Below are positions 50,389 to 59,416 of a stretch of DNA of 64,000 nucleotides, piece by piece. The translations under genes were made by a program, and so were the position numbers. The stretch is from Lientehia sp934351765 (GTDB taxonomy: Bacteria; Bacillota; Clostridia; Lachnospirales; Lachnospiraceae): positions 1 to 64,000 of the forward strand of contig NZ_JBQKGG010000002.1 of NCBI RefSeq assembly GCF_052118925.1. The letters are read 5' to 3'. Under the pieces are notes generated by a model, which saw nothing but the letters and a program-made list of their open reading frames with translations, made no database searches and was not told where the DNA came from. Every line of letters starts with the position of its first letter. The first letter of the stretch is position 1.

Positions 50389-51180
50389 TTATGCCTCCCA
50401 GGGCTTGACCCAGGGAAGATCCGAATCCTCCACCGTATTCTTTCCACCGTCCACGCTGATCACGGTGCCACTCACATAGCCAAACCGGTCGCTGGCCATG
50501 CAGACAAGAACATCGCCGACCTCCTCCGGCTTTCCGGCACGGTGAAGCGGGATCATGGACATGGTATAGTCCGTCTGCTCATAAATGGCCTTCGCCGAAA
50601 GCACCGTATCAATGATTCCGGGCGCCACCGCATTGACACGGATCCCATAGGGAGCCAGCTCTGAAGCCGCACCGATGGTCAAAAGGTTCACGCCTGCCTT
50701 CGCCGCTCCGTAAGTCACCCGGTAATCCACCGGAACCTTGGAGGACAGCGAGGAAATGCTTAAAATCACTCCGCTCTTCTGCGGGATCATATGGCGGGAA
50801 GCTGCCTTGATCCCCAGGAATACCGAGGTTAAGTTCAGATCTACAATGTAACGGAAGGTCTCCTCCGGGAGTGTGGCAAGAGGACCGTGTTTGTTTCCGC
50901 CCGCACAGTTGACCCAGATATCGATCCGTCCAAACTTCTTTACCACGCGGTCCGCAAAGGCGTCTACTTCCGCCGACACAGTGGCATTGACCTGCTCACA
51001 GAGTACATCGGTGTAGCCAGCCTCCTCTGCCTGCTTCCGGAAGGACTCTACCTTCGCTTCCGTCCGGCTGCAGATGGCCAGCTTACAGCCCTCCTCCAGA
51101 AACCGCATGGCTGCCGCCGCACCGATTCCGGTGGTGCCTCCGAAAATTACTGCTACCTTTCCCCTTAACCCAAGATCCAT
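50389..51180 (-). CDS. Short-chain dehydrogenase/reductase
   Basis: A 263-residue SDR. Cofactor motif GGTTGIGAAAAMRFLEEG (TGxxxGIG type), WVNCAGG (NAG motif), SISSLSS with the catalytic Ser, YGAAKAGVNLL (Tyr-x3-Lys) and VSGTVISVDGG at the end. All catalytic residues are present. The arginine after the second strand (CSRTE) suggests NADP preference. The substrate cannot be assigned; gut Firmicutes SDRs of this type include bile acid, sugar and 3-oxoacyl reductases. Confidence 0.88.
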   Translation of the reverse strand: MDLGLRGKVAVIFGGTTGIGAAAAMRFLEEGCKLAICSRTEAKVESFRKQAEEAGYTDVLCEQVNATVSAEVDAFADRVVKKFGRIDIWVNCAGGNKHGPLATLPEETFRYIVDLNLTSVFLGIKAASRHMIPQKSGVILSISSLSSKVPVDYRVTYGAAKAGVNLLTIGAASELAPYGIRVNAVAPGIIDTVLSAKAIYEQTDYTMSMIPLHRAGKPEEVGDVLVCMASDRFGYVSGTVISVDGGKNTVEDSDLPWVKPWEA

Positions 51181-51299
51181 AAGAAAATCCCCCTTACATA
51201 TGATTTGTATTTATTGATAACAACAGTGGAATTGCTCCGCGCTGTGCGCTCCTGCCATTCCTGAAATCATTCGCATTCCGTCCTGATCTCCTGCTGCCG

Positions 51300-52664
51300 T
51301 CAATTCTTAAAGCTATGTATCGGTGCGGGAATCCGTCCGCCGCGGGTCACAAAGGCCTCGCAGGAATAGGGATTCACCGGCATGATGGGCGCGTAGCCCA
51401 GCAATCCGCCGAATTCTACGGTATCACCCGCTTTTTTCCCCACTGCCGGGATCAGACGGACCGCCGTAGTCTTCTGGTTGACCATGCCGATAGCCGCCTC
51501 ATCGGCGATGATTCCGGAAATAGTCTCTGCCGTAGTATCGCCGGGAATGGCGATCATATCAAGCCCCACGGAGCATACACAAGTCATGGCCTCCAGCTTT
51601 TCCAGAGTCAGTGCGTTTCGGTTCACGGCATCGATCATGCCCTGATCCTCGCTGACCGGAATAAAAGCGCCGGATAATCCGCCCACGTAGGAGGATGCCA
51701 TAACGCCGCCCTTCTTTACCTGATCGTTTAATAACGCAAGCGCTGCCGTAGTTCCCGGTGCTCCGACACTCTCCAGACCGATCTCTTCCAGGATCTCAGC
51801 CACGCTGTCACCCACGGCCGGGGTCGGTGCCAGGGAAAGATCCACGATTCCGAAGGGAATCCCCAGGCGCTGGGATGCCTCCTGAGCCACCAGCTGGCCC
51901 ACACGGGTAACTTTAAAGGCCGTCCGCTTGATGGTCTCGCAGAGAACCTCGAAATTCTCTCCACGCACCTTTTCCAGAGCCGTCTTTACCACGCCCGGAC
52001 CGCTGACCCCCACATTAATGATGGCGTCGGCCTCGGTAACACCATGGAAAGCCCCCGCCATAAAGGGATTATCATCCGGTGCATTGCAGAATACCACCAG
52101 CTTTGCACAGCCTAAAGAATCCTGGTCGCCGGTTCTGGCGGCTGTCTCCTTGATCATCTGACCCATGAGGCGGACAGCATTCATATTGATTCCGGTCTTG
52201 GTAGAGCCCACATTGACGGAGCTGCAGACCCGGTCAGTACAGGCCAGAGCCTCCGGAATGGAACGGATTAAAAGCTCCTCTGCCGGAGTCATCCCCTTGC
52301 TGACAAGCGCCGAATAGCCGCCGATAAAGTTTACCTTGACCTCCTTTGCCGCCCGGTCAAGAATCTTTGCCAGCTCCACAAAATCTCCCGGTGTCTTGCA
52401 GGCTGCGCTTCCTATTAACGCAATGGGTGTCACGGAAATCCTCTTATTGACGATCGGGATCCCGTATTTGACTTCGATCTCTCCGCCTACGCTCACCAGA
52501 TCCTTCGCATAGGACGTGATCTTCCGGTAAACATTCTCCTTGACCTTTTCCAGATCCGAATCGATACAGTCCATAAGGCTGATGCCCATGGTAATGGTAC
52601 GGACATCCAGCCGTTCCTGCTCGATCATTTTATTGGTTTCATCTACTTCAAATCGATTTATCAT
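51300..52664 (-). CDS. PFL family protein (UPF0210/DUF711)
   Basis: A 454-residue protein of the UPF0210 family: VRTITMGISLMDCIDSD near the N-terminus, GGYSALVSKGMTPAEELLI, VGSTKTGINMNAVRLMG and INVGVSGPGVVKTALEKV, with PVNPYSCEAFVTRGGRIPAP at the end. The family has a glycyl-radical-like fold, but its function is unknown. It lies 11 bases behind the ACT protein gene, a conserved pair in Firmicutes. Confidence 0.9.
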   Translation of the reverse strand: MINRFEVDETNKMIEQERLDVRTITMGISLMDCIDSDLEKVKENVYRKITSYAKDLVSVGGEIEVKYGIPIVNKRISVTPIALIGSAACKTPGDFVELAKILDRAAKEVKVNFIGGYSALVSKGMTPAEELLIRSIPEALACTDRVCSSVNVGSTKTGINMNAVRLMGQMIKETAARTGDQDSLGCAKLVVFCNAPDDNPFMAGAFHGVTEADAIINVGVSGPGVVKTALEKVRGENFEVLCETIKRTAFKVTRVGQLVAQEASQRLGIPFGIVDLSLAPTPAVGDSVAEILEEIGLESVGAPGTTAALALLNDQVKKGGVMASSYVGGLSGAFIPVSEDQGMIDAVNRNALTLEKLEAMTCVCSVGLDMIAIPGDTTAETISGIIADEAAIGMVNQKTTAVRLIPAVGKKAGDTVEFGGLLGYAPIMPVNPYSCEAFVTRGGRIPAPIHSFKN

Positions 52665-52675
52665 GGCGCGTCCTC

Positions 52676-52948
52676 TTAAATTCTGTGCATTTTATTGAAA
52701 ATATCTTCATGCTGACAGCGGATCTTTACTCCGATCTCCTCGCCGATCTGATCCAGCTCCGAAACCATTTCTCCAAAAGGCTTGGACGACTGGTTTGTAT
52801 CGACGATCATCATCATGTTGAAATATCCCTGAAGGATCGTCTGTGAAATATCTTCGATGTTGACTGCATTATTGGCCAGATAGGTACATACCCGGGCAAT
52901 GATTCCTACGGTGTCCTTTCCTACTACTGTGATGATCGTTTTTTTCAT
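52676..52948 (-). CDS. ACT domain protein (UPF0237)
   Basis: A 90-residue single ACT domain (TIITVVGKDTVGIIARVCTY, then NNAVNIEDISQTILQGYFNM), typical of small amino-acid-sensing regulatory proteins. It is the partner of the PFL family gene behind it, and probably regulates it or senses its product (inference). Confidence 0.9.
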   Translation of the reverse strand: MKKTIITVVGKDTVGIIARVCTYLANNAVNIEDISQTILQGYFNMMMIVDTNQSSKPFGEMVSELDQIGEEIGVKIRCQHEDIFNKMHRI

Positions 52949-52972
52949 TTCGGTTCTCCTTTGAGAATAAAT

Positions 52973-53770
52973 TTATAAATTGATGATCTCCGACATCTGG
53001 CTGCGGTCGGCAACGGCGATGTCAAAGTCATTTCCCTGATAAGCATTTTCCCCCATGGTGACCTCCAGGCGCACAGTCTCATAAGCCAGACTGGCATAAT
53101 TGTTTTCTTTGGATAAATGGCCCAGAAGCGCCTTTTTAAAATGGTCATGGAGGATATCTCCCAGAAGCCGCCCGGCACTGTCATTGGATAAATGCCCCTT
53201 ATTTCCCATGATCCGGCGTTTCAGATAATAGGGATACGGACCGGCCTCCAGCATATGGACATCATGGTTTGCTTCCAGAAGGATCGCATCCAGCCCCCGC
53301 AGATGGTTTAATGTATACTGGCTGTAATTGCCCAGATCTGTTACCACTGCTGCCGACGTACCCCCGCAGTCTACCCGGTAAGCACAGGGATCTGCCGCGT
53401 CATGGTCGATGGAAAAGGGCAAAATCTCCAGATCACCGATGGAAAACCTGCGGTCGGGCACAACCTCACGATGCAGTCCCTCCGGCATCGTTCCGAGATT
53501 TTTTGCTCTCAGGATCCCCTCATATGTTCCCGTTGTCGTATAAATAGGAATCTCATTTCTTCTGGAAAATACGCCGAGACCGCCGATATGATCCGAATGT
53601 TCATGGGTCACCAGGATCCCGGAAAGCTCCGAGGGCTTAACTCCCAGCTCATTTAATCCGGCCTCGATCCGCTTGGAAGAAATTCCCGCATCAATTAAAA
53701 TATGGGTCTCCTCACTTCCGATATAGATACAGTTTCCGCTGCTGCCGCTGGCAATGCTGACGAAACGCAT
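52973..53770 (-). CDS. MBL-fold metallo-hydrolase, WalJ/YycJ type
   Basis: A 265-residue metallo-beta-lactamase fold protein. Start at 53770 (MRFVSIASGSSGNCIYIGSE), with GGGAGG eight bases upstream. The metal motif is VTHEHSDHIGGLGVF, with further ligands in LLEANHD and GHLSNDSAG. WalJ/YycJ proteins are 5'-3' exonucleases or linked to the WalRK wall-stress system; here no walRK genes are adjacent. It lies between coaE and the ACT gene. Confidence 0.87.
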   Translation of the reverse strand: MRFVSIASGSSGNCIYIGSEETHILIDAGISSKRIEAGLNELGVKPSELSGILVTHEHSDHIGGLGVFSRRNEIPIYTTTGTYEGILRAKNLGTMPEGLHREVVPDRRFSIGDLEILPFSIDHDAADPCAYRVDCGGTSAAVVTDLGNYSQYTLNHLRGLDAILLEANHDVHMLEAGPYPYYLKRRIMGNKGHLSNDSAGRLLGDILHDHFKKALLGHLSKENNYASLAYETVRLEVTMGENAYQGNDFDIAVADRSQMSEIINL

Positions 53771-53827
53771 AACCTTCCTCCCTTTCAAAGGCGCAAAACC
53801 CGGCGCCATAAGCTCCTGTTCATTCTA

Positions 53828-54415
53828 TCATACAGGCAGGATTCCTGCAATCTGCTTTTTCACCGCATCCAGATCGGTATTATTTTCGATCACATGATCC
53901 GCCAGTGTCTTAATTTTCTCCTCCGGCGGCTGATTTTTCATAATCTGAAGACATTTTTCCTTCGTATAACCGCGGCTTTCCATCAGACGCCCGATCCGCA
54001 CCTGTGGCTCTGCCGTAACAATCCAGACCTCATCGCACATGGTTTCATAGCCTGCTTCAAAAAGGATTGCCGACTCGATCACCGCAATGGGCTGTCCCTC
54101 CCAGGCAAGAACTCCCAGCCTCCGCTCGATCTCGGCCCGCACGGCCGGATGGACAATGGCATTGAGCTTTTCCTTCATGACCTCATCGGAAAAGATCTGC
54201 GCTGCGATCTGCTTCCGGTCAAAGGTTCCGTCCTCCAGCAGACATTCTTCTCCAAACAGCCCTCTCATGGCTTCATAACAGGCGCCGCCAGGCTCCTGCA
54301 GCTCTTTCCCAATGGCATCTGCCATGAGAAGCTCCGCTCCGTATTCTTCTTTTAAAAGCTCCAGCACCGTGCTTTTTCCTGCACCGACGCCTCCGGTCAC
54401 TCCGATGATCCGCAT
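53828..54415 (-). CDS. coaE: Dephospho-CoA kinase
   Basis: A 195-residue kinase of normal length. P-loop GVTGGVGAGKSTVLELLKEE, then ADAIGKELQEPGG, VHPAVRAEIERRL and the lid region ESRGYTKEKCLQIMKNQ. It makes CoA from dephospho-CoA with ATP, the last step of CoA synthesis. It follows polA, a common Firmicutes order. Confidence 0.95.
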   Translation of the reverse strand: MRIIGVTGGVGAGKSTVLELLKEEYGAELLMADAIGKELQEPGGACYEAMRGLFGEECLLEDGTFDRKQIAAQIFSDEVMKEKLNAIVHPAVRAEIERRLGVLAWEGQPIAVIESAILFEAGYETMCDEVWIVTAEPQVRIGRLMESRGYTKEKCLQIMKNQPPEEKIKTLADHVIENNTDLDAVKKQIAGILPV

Positions 54416-54490
54416 GTTTTTTACTCCCTGGTTTCGATTTTGGTTTTTTGATTCCGTTTTTTCTGTTTCGTAAATTTGTCTTCTTCGTTT

Positions 54491-57133
54491 TTATTTTGTC
54501 TCAAACCAGCTGCTGCCCACCTTCATATCCACCTCCAGCGGAACAGAAAGCTTCGCCGCACCATCCATTTCTTCTTTTAAGATTGTTTCAACCTGCTCGA
54601 TTTCCGCCTGATCCGTTTCTACCAGAAGCTCATCGTGGATCTGAAGGATCAGTCTGGATTTCAGTCCTTCCCGACGCAGTCTCCGATCCACCTCCACCAT
54701 GGCAATCTTGATGATATCGGCAGCCGTTCCCTGAATGGGACTGTTCATGGCTGCCCGCTCGCCAAAGCTTCTCTGCATGAAATTCGAAGAGGAAAGCTCC
54801 GGAACAGGACGTCTCCGCCCATAAAGAGTTGTCACATAGCCCGTCTTCCTGGCCTGTGCCACCGTCTGATCCAGAAACGCCTTCACACCCGGATACGTTT
54901 CAAAATACTGGTTAATATATTCCAGTGCCTCCTGGCGGCTGATACTGAGATCCTCGCTGAGTCCGAAGGCGCTGATTCCGTAAACAATCCCGAAATTCAC
55001 CGCCTTGGCATTTCGCCTCTGGAGCTCCGTCACCTCTTCAAAGGGCGTATGGAACACCTGAGAAGCCGTGATCCGATGGATATCCTGCTCCTCGTGATAC
55101 GCCTCTATGAGCCGCTGATCCCCTGACATATGTGCCAGGATCCGAAGCTCGATCTGGGAATAATCGGCATCTACAAACACACAGCCCTCCTTCGGCACAA
55201 ACACCTTTCGGATTTCCCGTCCCAGTGCCATCCGCACCGGAATGTTCTGGAGATTCGGCTCGGTGCTGCTGATCCGTCCCGTGGCGGTAATGGTCTGATT
55301 AAAGGTTCCGTGGATCCGGCCGTCGGAACCGATGAAGGCCGCCAGCCCGTCCGCATAAGTGGATTTTAACTTCGTAAGCTGTCGGTATTCCAGGATCTTT
55401 GCCACCAGAGGCTGCTCCGGCGCCAGCTTTTCCAGAATATCCGCCGAAGTCGAATAACCCGTCTTTGTTTTTTTTCCATAGGGAAGGCCCAGCTTTTCAA
55501 ATAAGATCACACCAAGCTGCTTGGGCGAGTTAATGTTGAACTGCTCTCCGGCCAGCTCATAGATCTCGGTCTCCAGCACATCGATCTGCGTTTTCAGTGT
55601 CTCGCCATAGGCTTTCAAGGTCTCCCGTTCCACCCGGATCCCTTCTTTTTCCATATGGTATAAACTGTAGATCAGAGGCATCTCAATCGTCAGAAACAGC
55701 GTTTTCATACCGGTCTGCGCGAGCTTTTCAAGCAGCACCGGACCCGCCTGAGCTGCTGCATAGGCCTGATAACAGAAGCAGCTCACTGCTGCCTCCTGCT
55801 TCTCCTCCAGCGCCTTCCCATAAGGCAGCTTTCCAAGAAGATCCATCCGGGAGGGAACGGTCATGCCCAGATATTCCGCTGCCAGCTCATCATAGAGATA
55901 TGCACTTTTTAACGGATTCAGCAGATATCCGGCCACGCCGGCATCATAAACGCCCTCGGTCTCTTCCAGATCAAGAAATGGCAGCATGGCCTTCAGATCC
56001 AGCACCCAGGAAGCACCTCTGCCCGTTAAAAGCTCCTTTGTCTTTCCGGCAAGATAAGCTCCCGTTACGAAGCCGCCTGCTGCGATAAAGCAGATATCCT
56101 CCTTACTCCGGGAAAGAGCCAGTCCCAGGATCTCATGCTCCTCGATAATAAGCTGCAGACCGATGACCGGTGCCTCCGCAGCCTGCCGGACGGCCTGCTC
56201 CGCCCCCTCCAGGCTGTCAATATACAGAAACTGCTTCTCCACCTGGTTCTGAACCTGATCCTCCGTCTCAAACCGGGGAAGAAAGCTTTTTAATTCCAGA
56301 CGCTTCATATATTCATAAGCTTCCGGCGTAAACAGCTTTCCAAGCTTCGCATCCTCCGCCGAAAATTCCACCGGACAGTCCCGGTCGATAGCTGCCAGAG
56401 TTCTGGAAAGCTCTGCCGACTCCCGTCCTGCCGCCAGTGCCTTTCTGGCCCGCTCCGGCTTCACGGTATCCTGGTTTGCAAACACATTTTCCAGCGTATG
56501 ATACGTTTTGATCAGCGCATAGGCCGTCTTTTCTCCAATTCCGGCAACTCCGGGAATGTTATCGGAGGTATCGCCCATAAACGCCTTCACATCGATAAAT
56601 TCTTCCGGTGTGACACCCAGCGTTTCCATCACATCCCTGGCATAATACTCCTCCACGATGGTCTGTCCGCCCTTGGTCTTCGGGATCCGGATCTTCACAT
56701 GCTCCCCTGCCAGCTGGAGCATATCCCGGTCTCCGGATAAAATGGTCACCTCAAGACCTTCGCTGTCACACCGTCTGGAAAGGGTTCCCAGAATATCATC
56801 AGCCTCATAGCCTGCCAGCTCCACCGTGGGGATCCCCATGGCATGAAGCACCTCTTTCATCACCGGAACCTGCTCCAAAAGCTCCTCCGGCATGCCCTTT
56901 CGCGTTCCCTTATATGCCTCATAAAACTTGTGGCGGAAGGTAGGCGCCTTCACATCAAAGGCCACAGCCAGATAGGACGGCTTTTCCTCTTCGATGGCCT
57001 TGAACATCATAGTTAAGAAACCGTAAATGGCATTGGTATGAAGCCCTTCAAAATTGGTCATTCCCGCATGGATCCCGTAAAAGGCCCGGCTTAAAATGCT
57101 GTATCCGTCAATCAGTATGATCTTTTCCCGCAT
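54491..57133 (-). CDS. polA: DNA polymerase I
   Basis: An 880-residue polymerase. The N-terminal 5'-3' exonuclease (residues 1-290) is intact: LIDGYSILSRAFYGI, AFDVKAPTFRHKFYEAYKGT, DRDMLQL and GVAGIGEKTAYALI. The middle 3'-5' exonuclease domain lacks the DxE metal residues (LQLIIEE in place of DTET) and is probably inactive, as in Bacillus relatives. The polymerase motifs are VFVDADYSQIELRILAHMSG (A), RRNAKAVNFGIVYGISAFGL (B) and LQIHDELLVE (C). It fills gaps in repair and removes Okazaki primers. Confidence 0.97.
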   Translation of the reverse strand: MREKIILIDGYSILSRAFYGIHAGMTNFEGLHTNAIYGFLTMMFKAIEEEKPSYLAVAFDVKAPTFRHKFYEAYKGTRKGMPEELLEQVPVMKEVLHAMGIPTVELAGYEADDILGTLSRRCDSEGLEVTILSGDRDMLQLAGEHVKIRIPKTKGGQTIVEEYYARDVMETLGVTPEEFIDVKAFMGDTSDNIPGVAGIGEKTAYALIKTYHTLENVFANQDTVKPERARKALAAGRESAELSRTLAAIDRDCPVEFSAEDAKLGKLFTPEAYEYMKRLELKSFLPRFETEDQVQNQVEKQFLYIDSLEGAEQAVRQAAEAPVIGLQLIIEEHEILGLALSRSKEDICFIAAGGFVTGAYLAGKTKELLTGRGASWVLDLKAMLPFLDLEETEGVYDAGVAGYLLNPLKSAYLYDELAAEYLGMTVPSRMDLLGKLPYGKALEEKQEAAVSCFCYQAYAAAQAGPVLLEKLAQTGMKTLFLTIEMPLIYSLYHMEKEGIRVERETLKAYGETLKTQIDVLETEIYELAGEQFNINSPKQLGVILFEKLGLPYGKKTKTGYSTSADILEKLAPEQPLVAKILEYRQLTKLKSTYADGLAAFIGSDGRIHGTFNQTITATGRISSTEPNLQNIPVRMALGREIRKVFVPKEGCVFVDADYSQIELRILAHMSGDQRLIEAYHEEQDIHRITASQVFHTPFEEVTELQRRNAKAVNFGIVYGISAFGLSEDLSISRQEALEYINQYFETYPGVKAFLDQTVAQARKTGYVTTLYGRRRPVPELSSSNFMQRSFGERAAMNSPIQGTAADIIKIAMVEVDRRLRREGLKSRLILQIHDELLVETDQAEIEQVETILKEEMDGAAKLSVPLEVDMKVGSSWFETK

Positions 57134-57249
57134 ATGTCTGTTCCCCTCTGCTCCTTATTTTTCAGTGTCAATCCGATCCGCCCTCAGCAGATCCGGCTTC
57201 CGCCGTCTGCTTCCAGTTTTCCCGTCTGCCTCCGGTTTTCCGTCAGTCT

Positions 57250-57687
57250 TTATAGAATCCCCAGATCCGCAAACATCCGAAGCTGCAGCAGCACCGCAGT
57301 CACCACGCACCAGAATGCCGTTGTATAAATGGCATAGCGCATGCTCTGAAAAAACCGGCGGCGGTGGATCTGATTCTCCGAATGCTCCAGCTCCTCCTCC
57401 AGTGCTCCGTCCAGATCGGACAACTCCTTCACCTCTTCCTCCCGGTCAAGCTGAAGGATGCCCAGATATAAGGTATAATAAATCTTCAGTTCCTCCCGGC
57501 ATTCCCCGCAGTGCTCCACATGATGGACAAACCGTTCCATATGCTCCGCCGGCAGACTGCCGTCGATGTAATCGGAAATCTGCGCCTGAACTGCCATGCA
57601 CTCCGTCATAAATTCCTTCGGATTCTTCCCGCTCTGCCGGTTTTGTTCCACCCAGTATCGTTTCCGTTTTTTCCGTCCCTTCTTCAT
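57250..57687 (-). CDS. Zinc-finger (zf-HC2-like) single-span membrane protein
   Basis: A protein of about 145 residues. The start at 57687 (ATG, with GGAGG ten bases before it) gives a very basic N-terminus; a shorter start at MTECMAVQAQIS is also possible. The zinc-type segment is YIDGSLPAEHMERFVHHVEH followed by CGECREEL, the H-x3-C-x2-C pattern of anti-sigma factors. After an acidic helix comes one membrane span (AIYTTAFWCVVTAVLLQLRM). It may be an anti-sigma-like regulator, but no sigma factor gene is adjacent. Function unknown. Confidence 0.7.
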   Translation of the reverse strand: MKKGRKKRKRYWVEQNRQSGKNPKEFMTECMAVQAQISDYIDGSLPAEHMERFVHHVEHCGECREELKIYYTLYLGILQLDREEEVKELSDLDGALEEELEHSENQIHRRRFFQSMRYAIYTTAFWCVVTAVLLQLRMFADLGIL

Positions 57688-58002
57688 CCTTTTTCTTCCT
57701 CCGGCCGCCGAAAACCAAACTTCCGGCTTTTCCCTCCTGCTGCTTTTCCGTTTCTCTATGCTTCTTCTCCAGACCGCGGCGTCGTATAACGCCACTCACA
57801 ATCTCTCACCATTCTAACTGATTTGAAGCGGGTTTTCAAGTCCCCGGGGCGCGGCCCGTGCTTCCGATTCGGACAGCTTTAAAAGAACGCTGTATATTTC
57901 CTTGCCATTTTCCCCCGCTCCGTGTTACACTTATTCTGATTCTTCTGATTTCCTTTTCCGGCGCAGATCCGTCTGCCGGGAGATGTCTCTTCCTGTGTCA
58001 TA

Positions 58003-58042
58003 CAAAAACGCCGGAAAGACCATCTCTGATCTTCCCGGCGTC
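58003..58042 (-). terminator. Terminator of tRNA-Leu
   Basis: On the minus strand ACGCCGGGAAGA pairs with TCTTTCCGGCGT and five T follow, eight bases behind the tRNA. Confidence 0.85.
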
Positions 58043-58050
58043 TGATCGAC

Positions 58051-58132
58051 TGCCGCTGGCCGGACTCGAACCGGCACGGTGTGAACCGCTTGATTTTGAG
58101 TCAAGTGCGTCTGCCAATTCCGCCACAGCGGC
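58051..58132 (-). tRNA. tRNA-Leu (anticodon CAA)
   Basis: An 82-base tRNA on the minus strand starting GCCGCTGTGGCGGAATTGGC. The acceptor stem GCCGCTG pairs with CAGCGGC, the D-arm carries the leucine-type AATTGGCAGACGC, the anticodon stem CTTGA/TCAAG holds loop CTCAAAA with anticodon CAA (reads UUG), and the T-arm is GCCGGTTCGAGTCCGGC. A long variable arm is present as expected for tRNA-Leu. CCA is not encoded. Confidence 0.95.
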
Positions 58133-58148
58133 ATCAAAACCGAACATT

Positions 58149-58177
58149 ATTATAGCATGAACCGAACATGGATGCAA
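58149..58177 (-). promoter_or_regulatory. Promoter of tRNA-Leu
   Basis: On the minus strand TTGCAT (58172-58177) and TATAAT (58149-58154, with an extended TGC before it) are spaced by 17 bases. Confidence 0.75.
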
Positions 58178-58265
58178 GGACTTTTCCCGGAAAATCAAAG
58201 AATCTGAAGAATCCTCCAGAATCATTCTCCCATTGACCTGTCCGGTTCAGAAAGGAAGCATACTT

Positions 58266-58634
58266 ATGAATGAAACCGTTCTCCTCTATAACTTTTCCGG
58301 CACACCCGCCGGTCAGAAGCTGAAGCCGATTTTGCTGAAGCTGCGCCTCAGGGTACGCATTGTAAAACCGGAGGAATATCTGAAACCCATCGGACACCTG
58401 GCCGGACTGAAAACCGTTCCGGGAAACGAGTCACACTACGACGGAGCACCGCTGCCGGAGCCGATGCTGCTTATGAAGGGCTTTTCAGAGCCTCTCCTGG
58501 ATACGTTTTTAATGGCACTTCGGAAACAGAAGCTTGTGATTCCGCTGAAGGCTGTTTTAACGGAGCAGAACGCCGCCTGGGATTCCATAACTCTCTACAA
58601 CGAATTAAAAAGAGAACAGGAACTTATAAAATAG
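58266..58634 (+). CDS. DUF3783 domain protein
   Basis: A 122-residue protein starting MNETVLLYNFSGTPAGQKLK, with AAAGGA before the ATG. The end LMALRKQKLVIPLKAVLTEQ and NAAWDSITLYNELKRE fits DUF3783. It has no signal or membrane segment; function unknown. It is the first plus-strand gene after the long minus-strand block, and the hairpin-rich repeat begins at its stop codon. Confidence 0.75.
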   Translation: MNETVLLYNFSGTPAGQKLKPILLKLRLRVRIVKPEEYLKPIGHLAGLKTVPGNESHYDGAPLPEPMLLMKGFSEPLLDTFLMALRKQKLVIPLKAVLTEQNAAWDSITLYNELKREQELIK

Positions 58635-58858
58635 AATGTGCCTTGGCACATTCTCGCGCCGAGCGCGGTCGCTTGCGACAAACTTCCTCATCGCGCGATT
58701 GCGCATCGTTGGCACGAAGTGCCTGCCGGACTGGGGTAGCTGCCCATAAAACAGGTTTTGAGAAACAAATACTATGGCAGTTGCCGGACAAGGGTTGCTT
58801 ACAAAAGGGGTATGTGTCATTAAGGCACATGCCCCTTTGCTTTTGCAGTTGCCTTTGT
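58634..58858. repeat. Hairpin-rich repeat element
   Basis: A run of small perfect inverted repeats: GAATGTGCC/GGCACATTC, GCGC/GCGC, GTCGCTTGCGAC, GCGCGATTGCGC, GGCAC-GAA-GTGCC. A larger hairpin closes the run at 58804-58838 (AAAGGGG...CCCCTTT). The first 25 bases recur at 28714-28738. No coding function is supported; the frames that cross it are a by-product of the GC-rich stems. Confidence 0.7.
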
Positions 58859-59311
58859 TGATGGTAGATGGATAGGATGAATTTTGTACGATTTAAGGTC
58901 GATAATCCGGAATTAGCTTCCCTGTGAGCAACGCAAAAATCATGGGCAATGATGCGTCCATGCCCTTGCACAAGTACAGCTCATACGTCAGTTAAATGCC
59001 GATTTTCAACTTGTTTCATAAGGGTACTTCTGAGATGTCATCTTTCAGAAAAGTAGTCAGAAATCTCTCACTTAAACCAATCCTTGTGAGGATAGGAAAG
59101 AAGTTTGCTGAAACGATAATTTTGTTCCTTATTCCGCGCTTCTGCAATCCGTGTACTGCACTCACCGTTCCGTTCGCTATTGCATAGTTACAATTAGTTG
59201 TTCACCATCCAATGAACAGTAGAGTTCCTTTCCATAAGCAGCACATCATTTACGGCGATAAAAACCTCTAAATTTGCAACTGTTTTCGCCTGTCCTGCCG
59301 AGCAAGCAGGA
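58859..59311. other. Intergenic stretch without a supportable gene
   Basis: This stretch holds only short frames without ribosome binding sites or recognisable protein. A small hairpin, TCCTGC/GCAGGA, lies at about 59293-59311 just before the next promoter. The base composition shifts to more AT than the chromosome block before it, as might be expected in acquired DNA. Confidence 0.5.
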
Positions 59312-59340
59312 TAGACAAGTACAAAGAAACATGCTATAAT
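59312..59340 (+). promoter_or_regulatory. Promoter of the unrecognised Cys-rich protein gene
   Basis: TAGACA (59312-59317) and an extended -10, TGC-TATAAT (59335-59340), with a 17-base spacer, about 75 bases before the start codon. Confidence 0.7.
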
Positions 59341-59416
59341 TTCCATAAAAGCTCAAAAGACCACGTTAACATGTCAGGTCGCTGTCTGGCGGCACTTATT
59401 AACGGAGGTTTGGATT

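Noticed and set aside
58996..59187. 63-codon plus-strand frame
   Set aside because: No ribosome binding site at the start, no family resemblance, and an ordinary length for chance frames in this AT-richer stretch.
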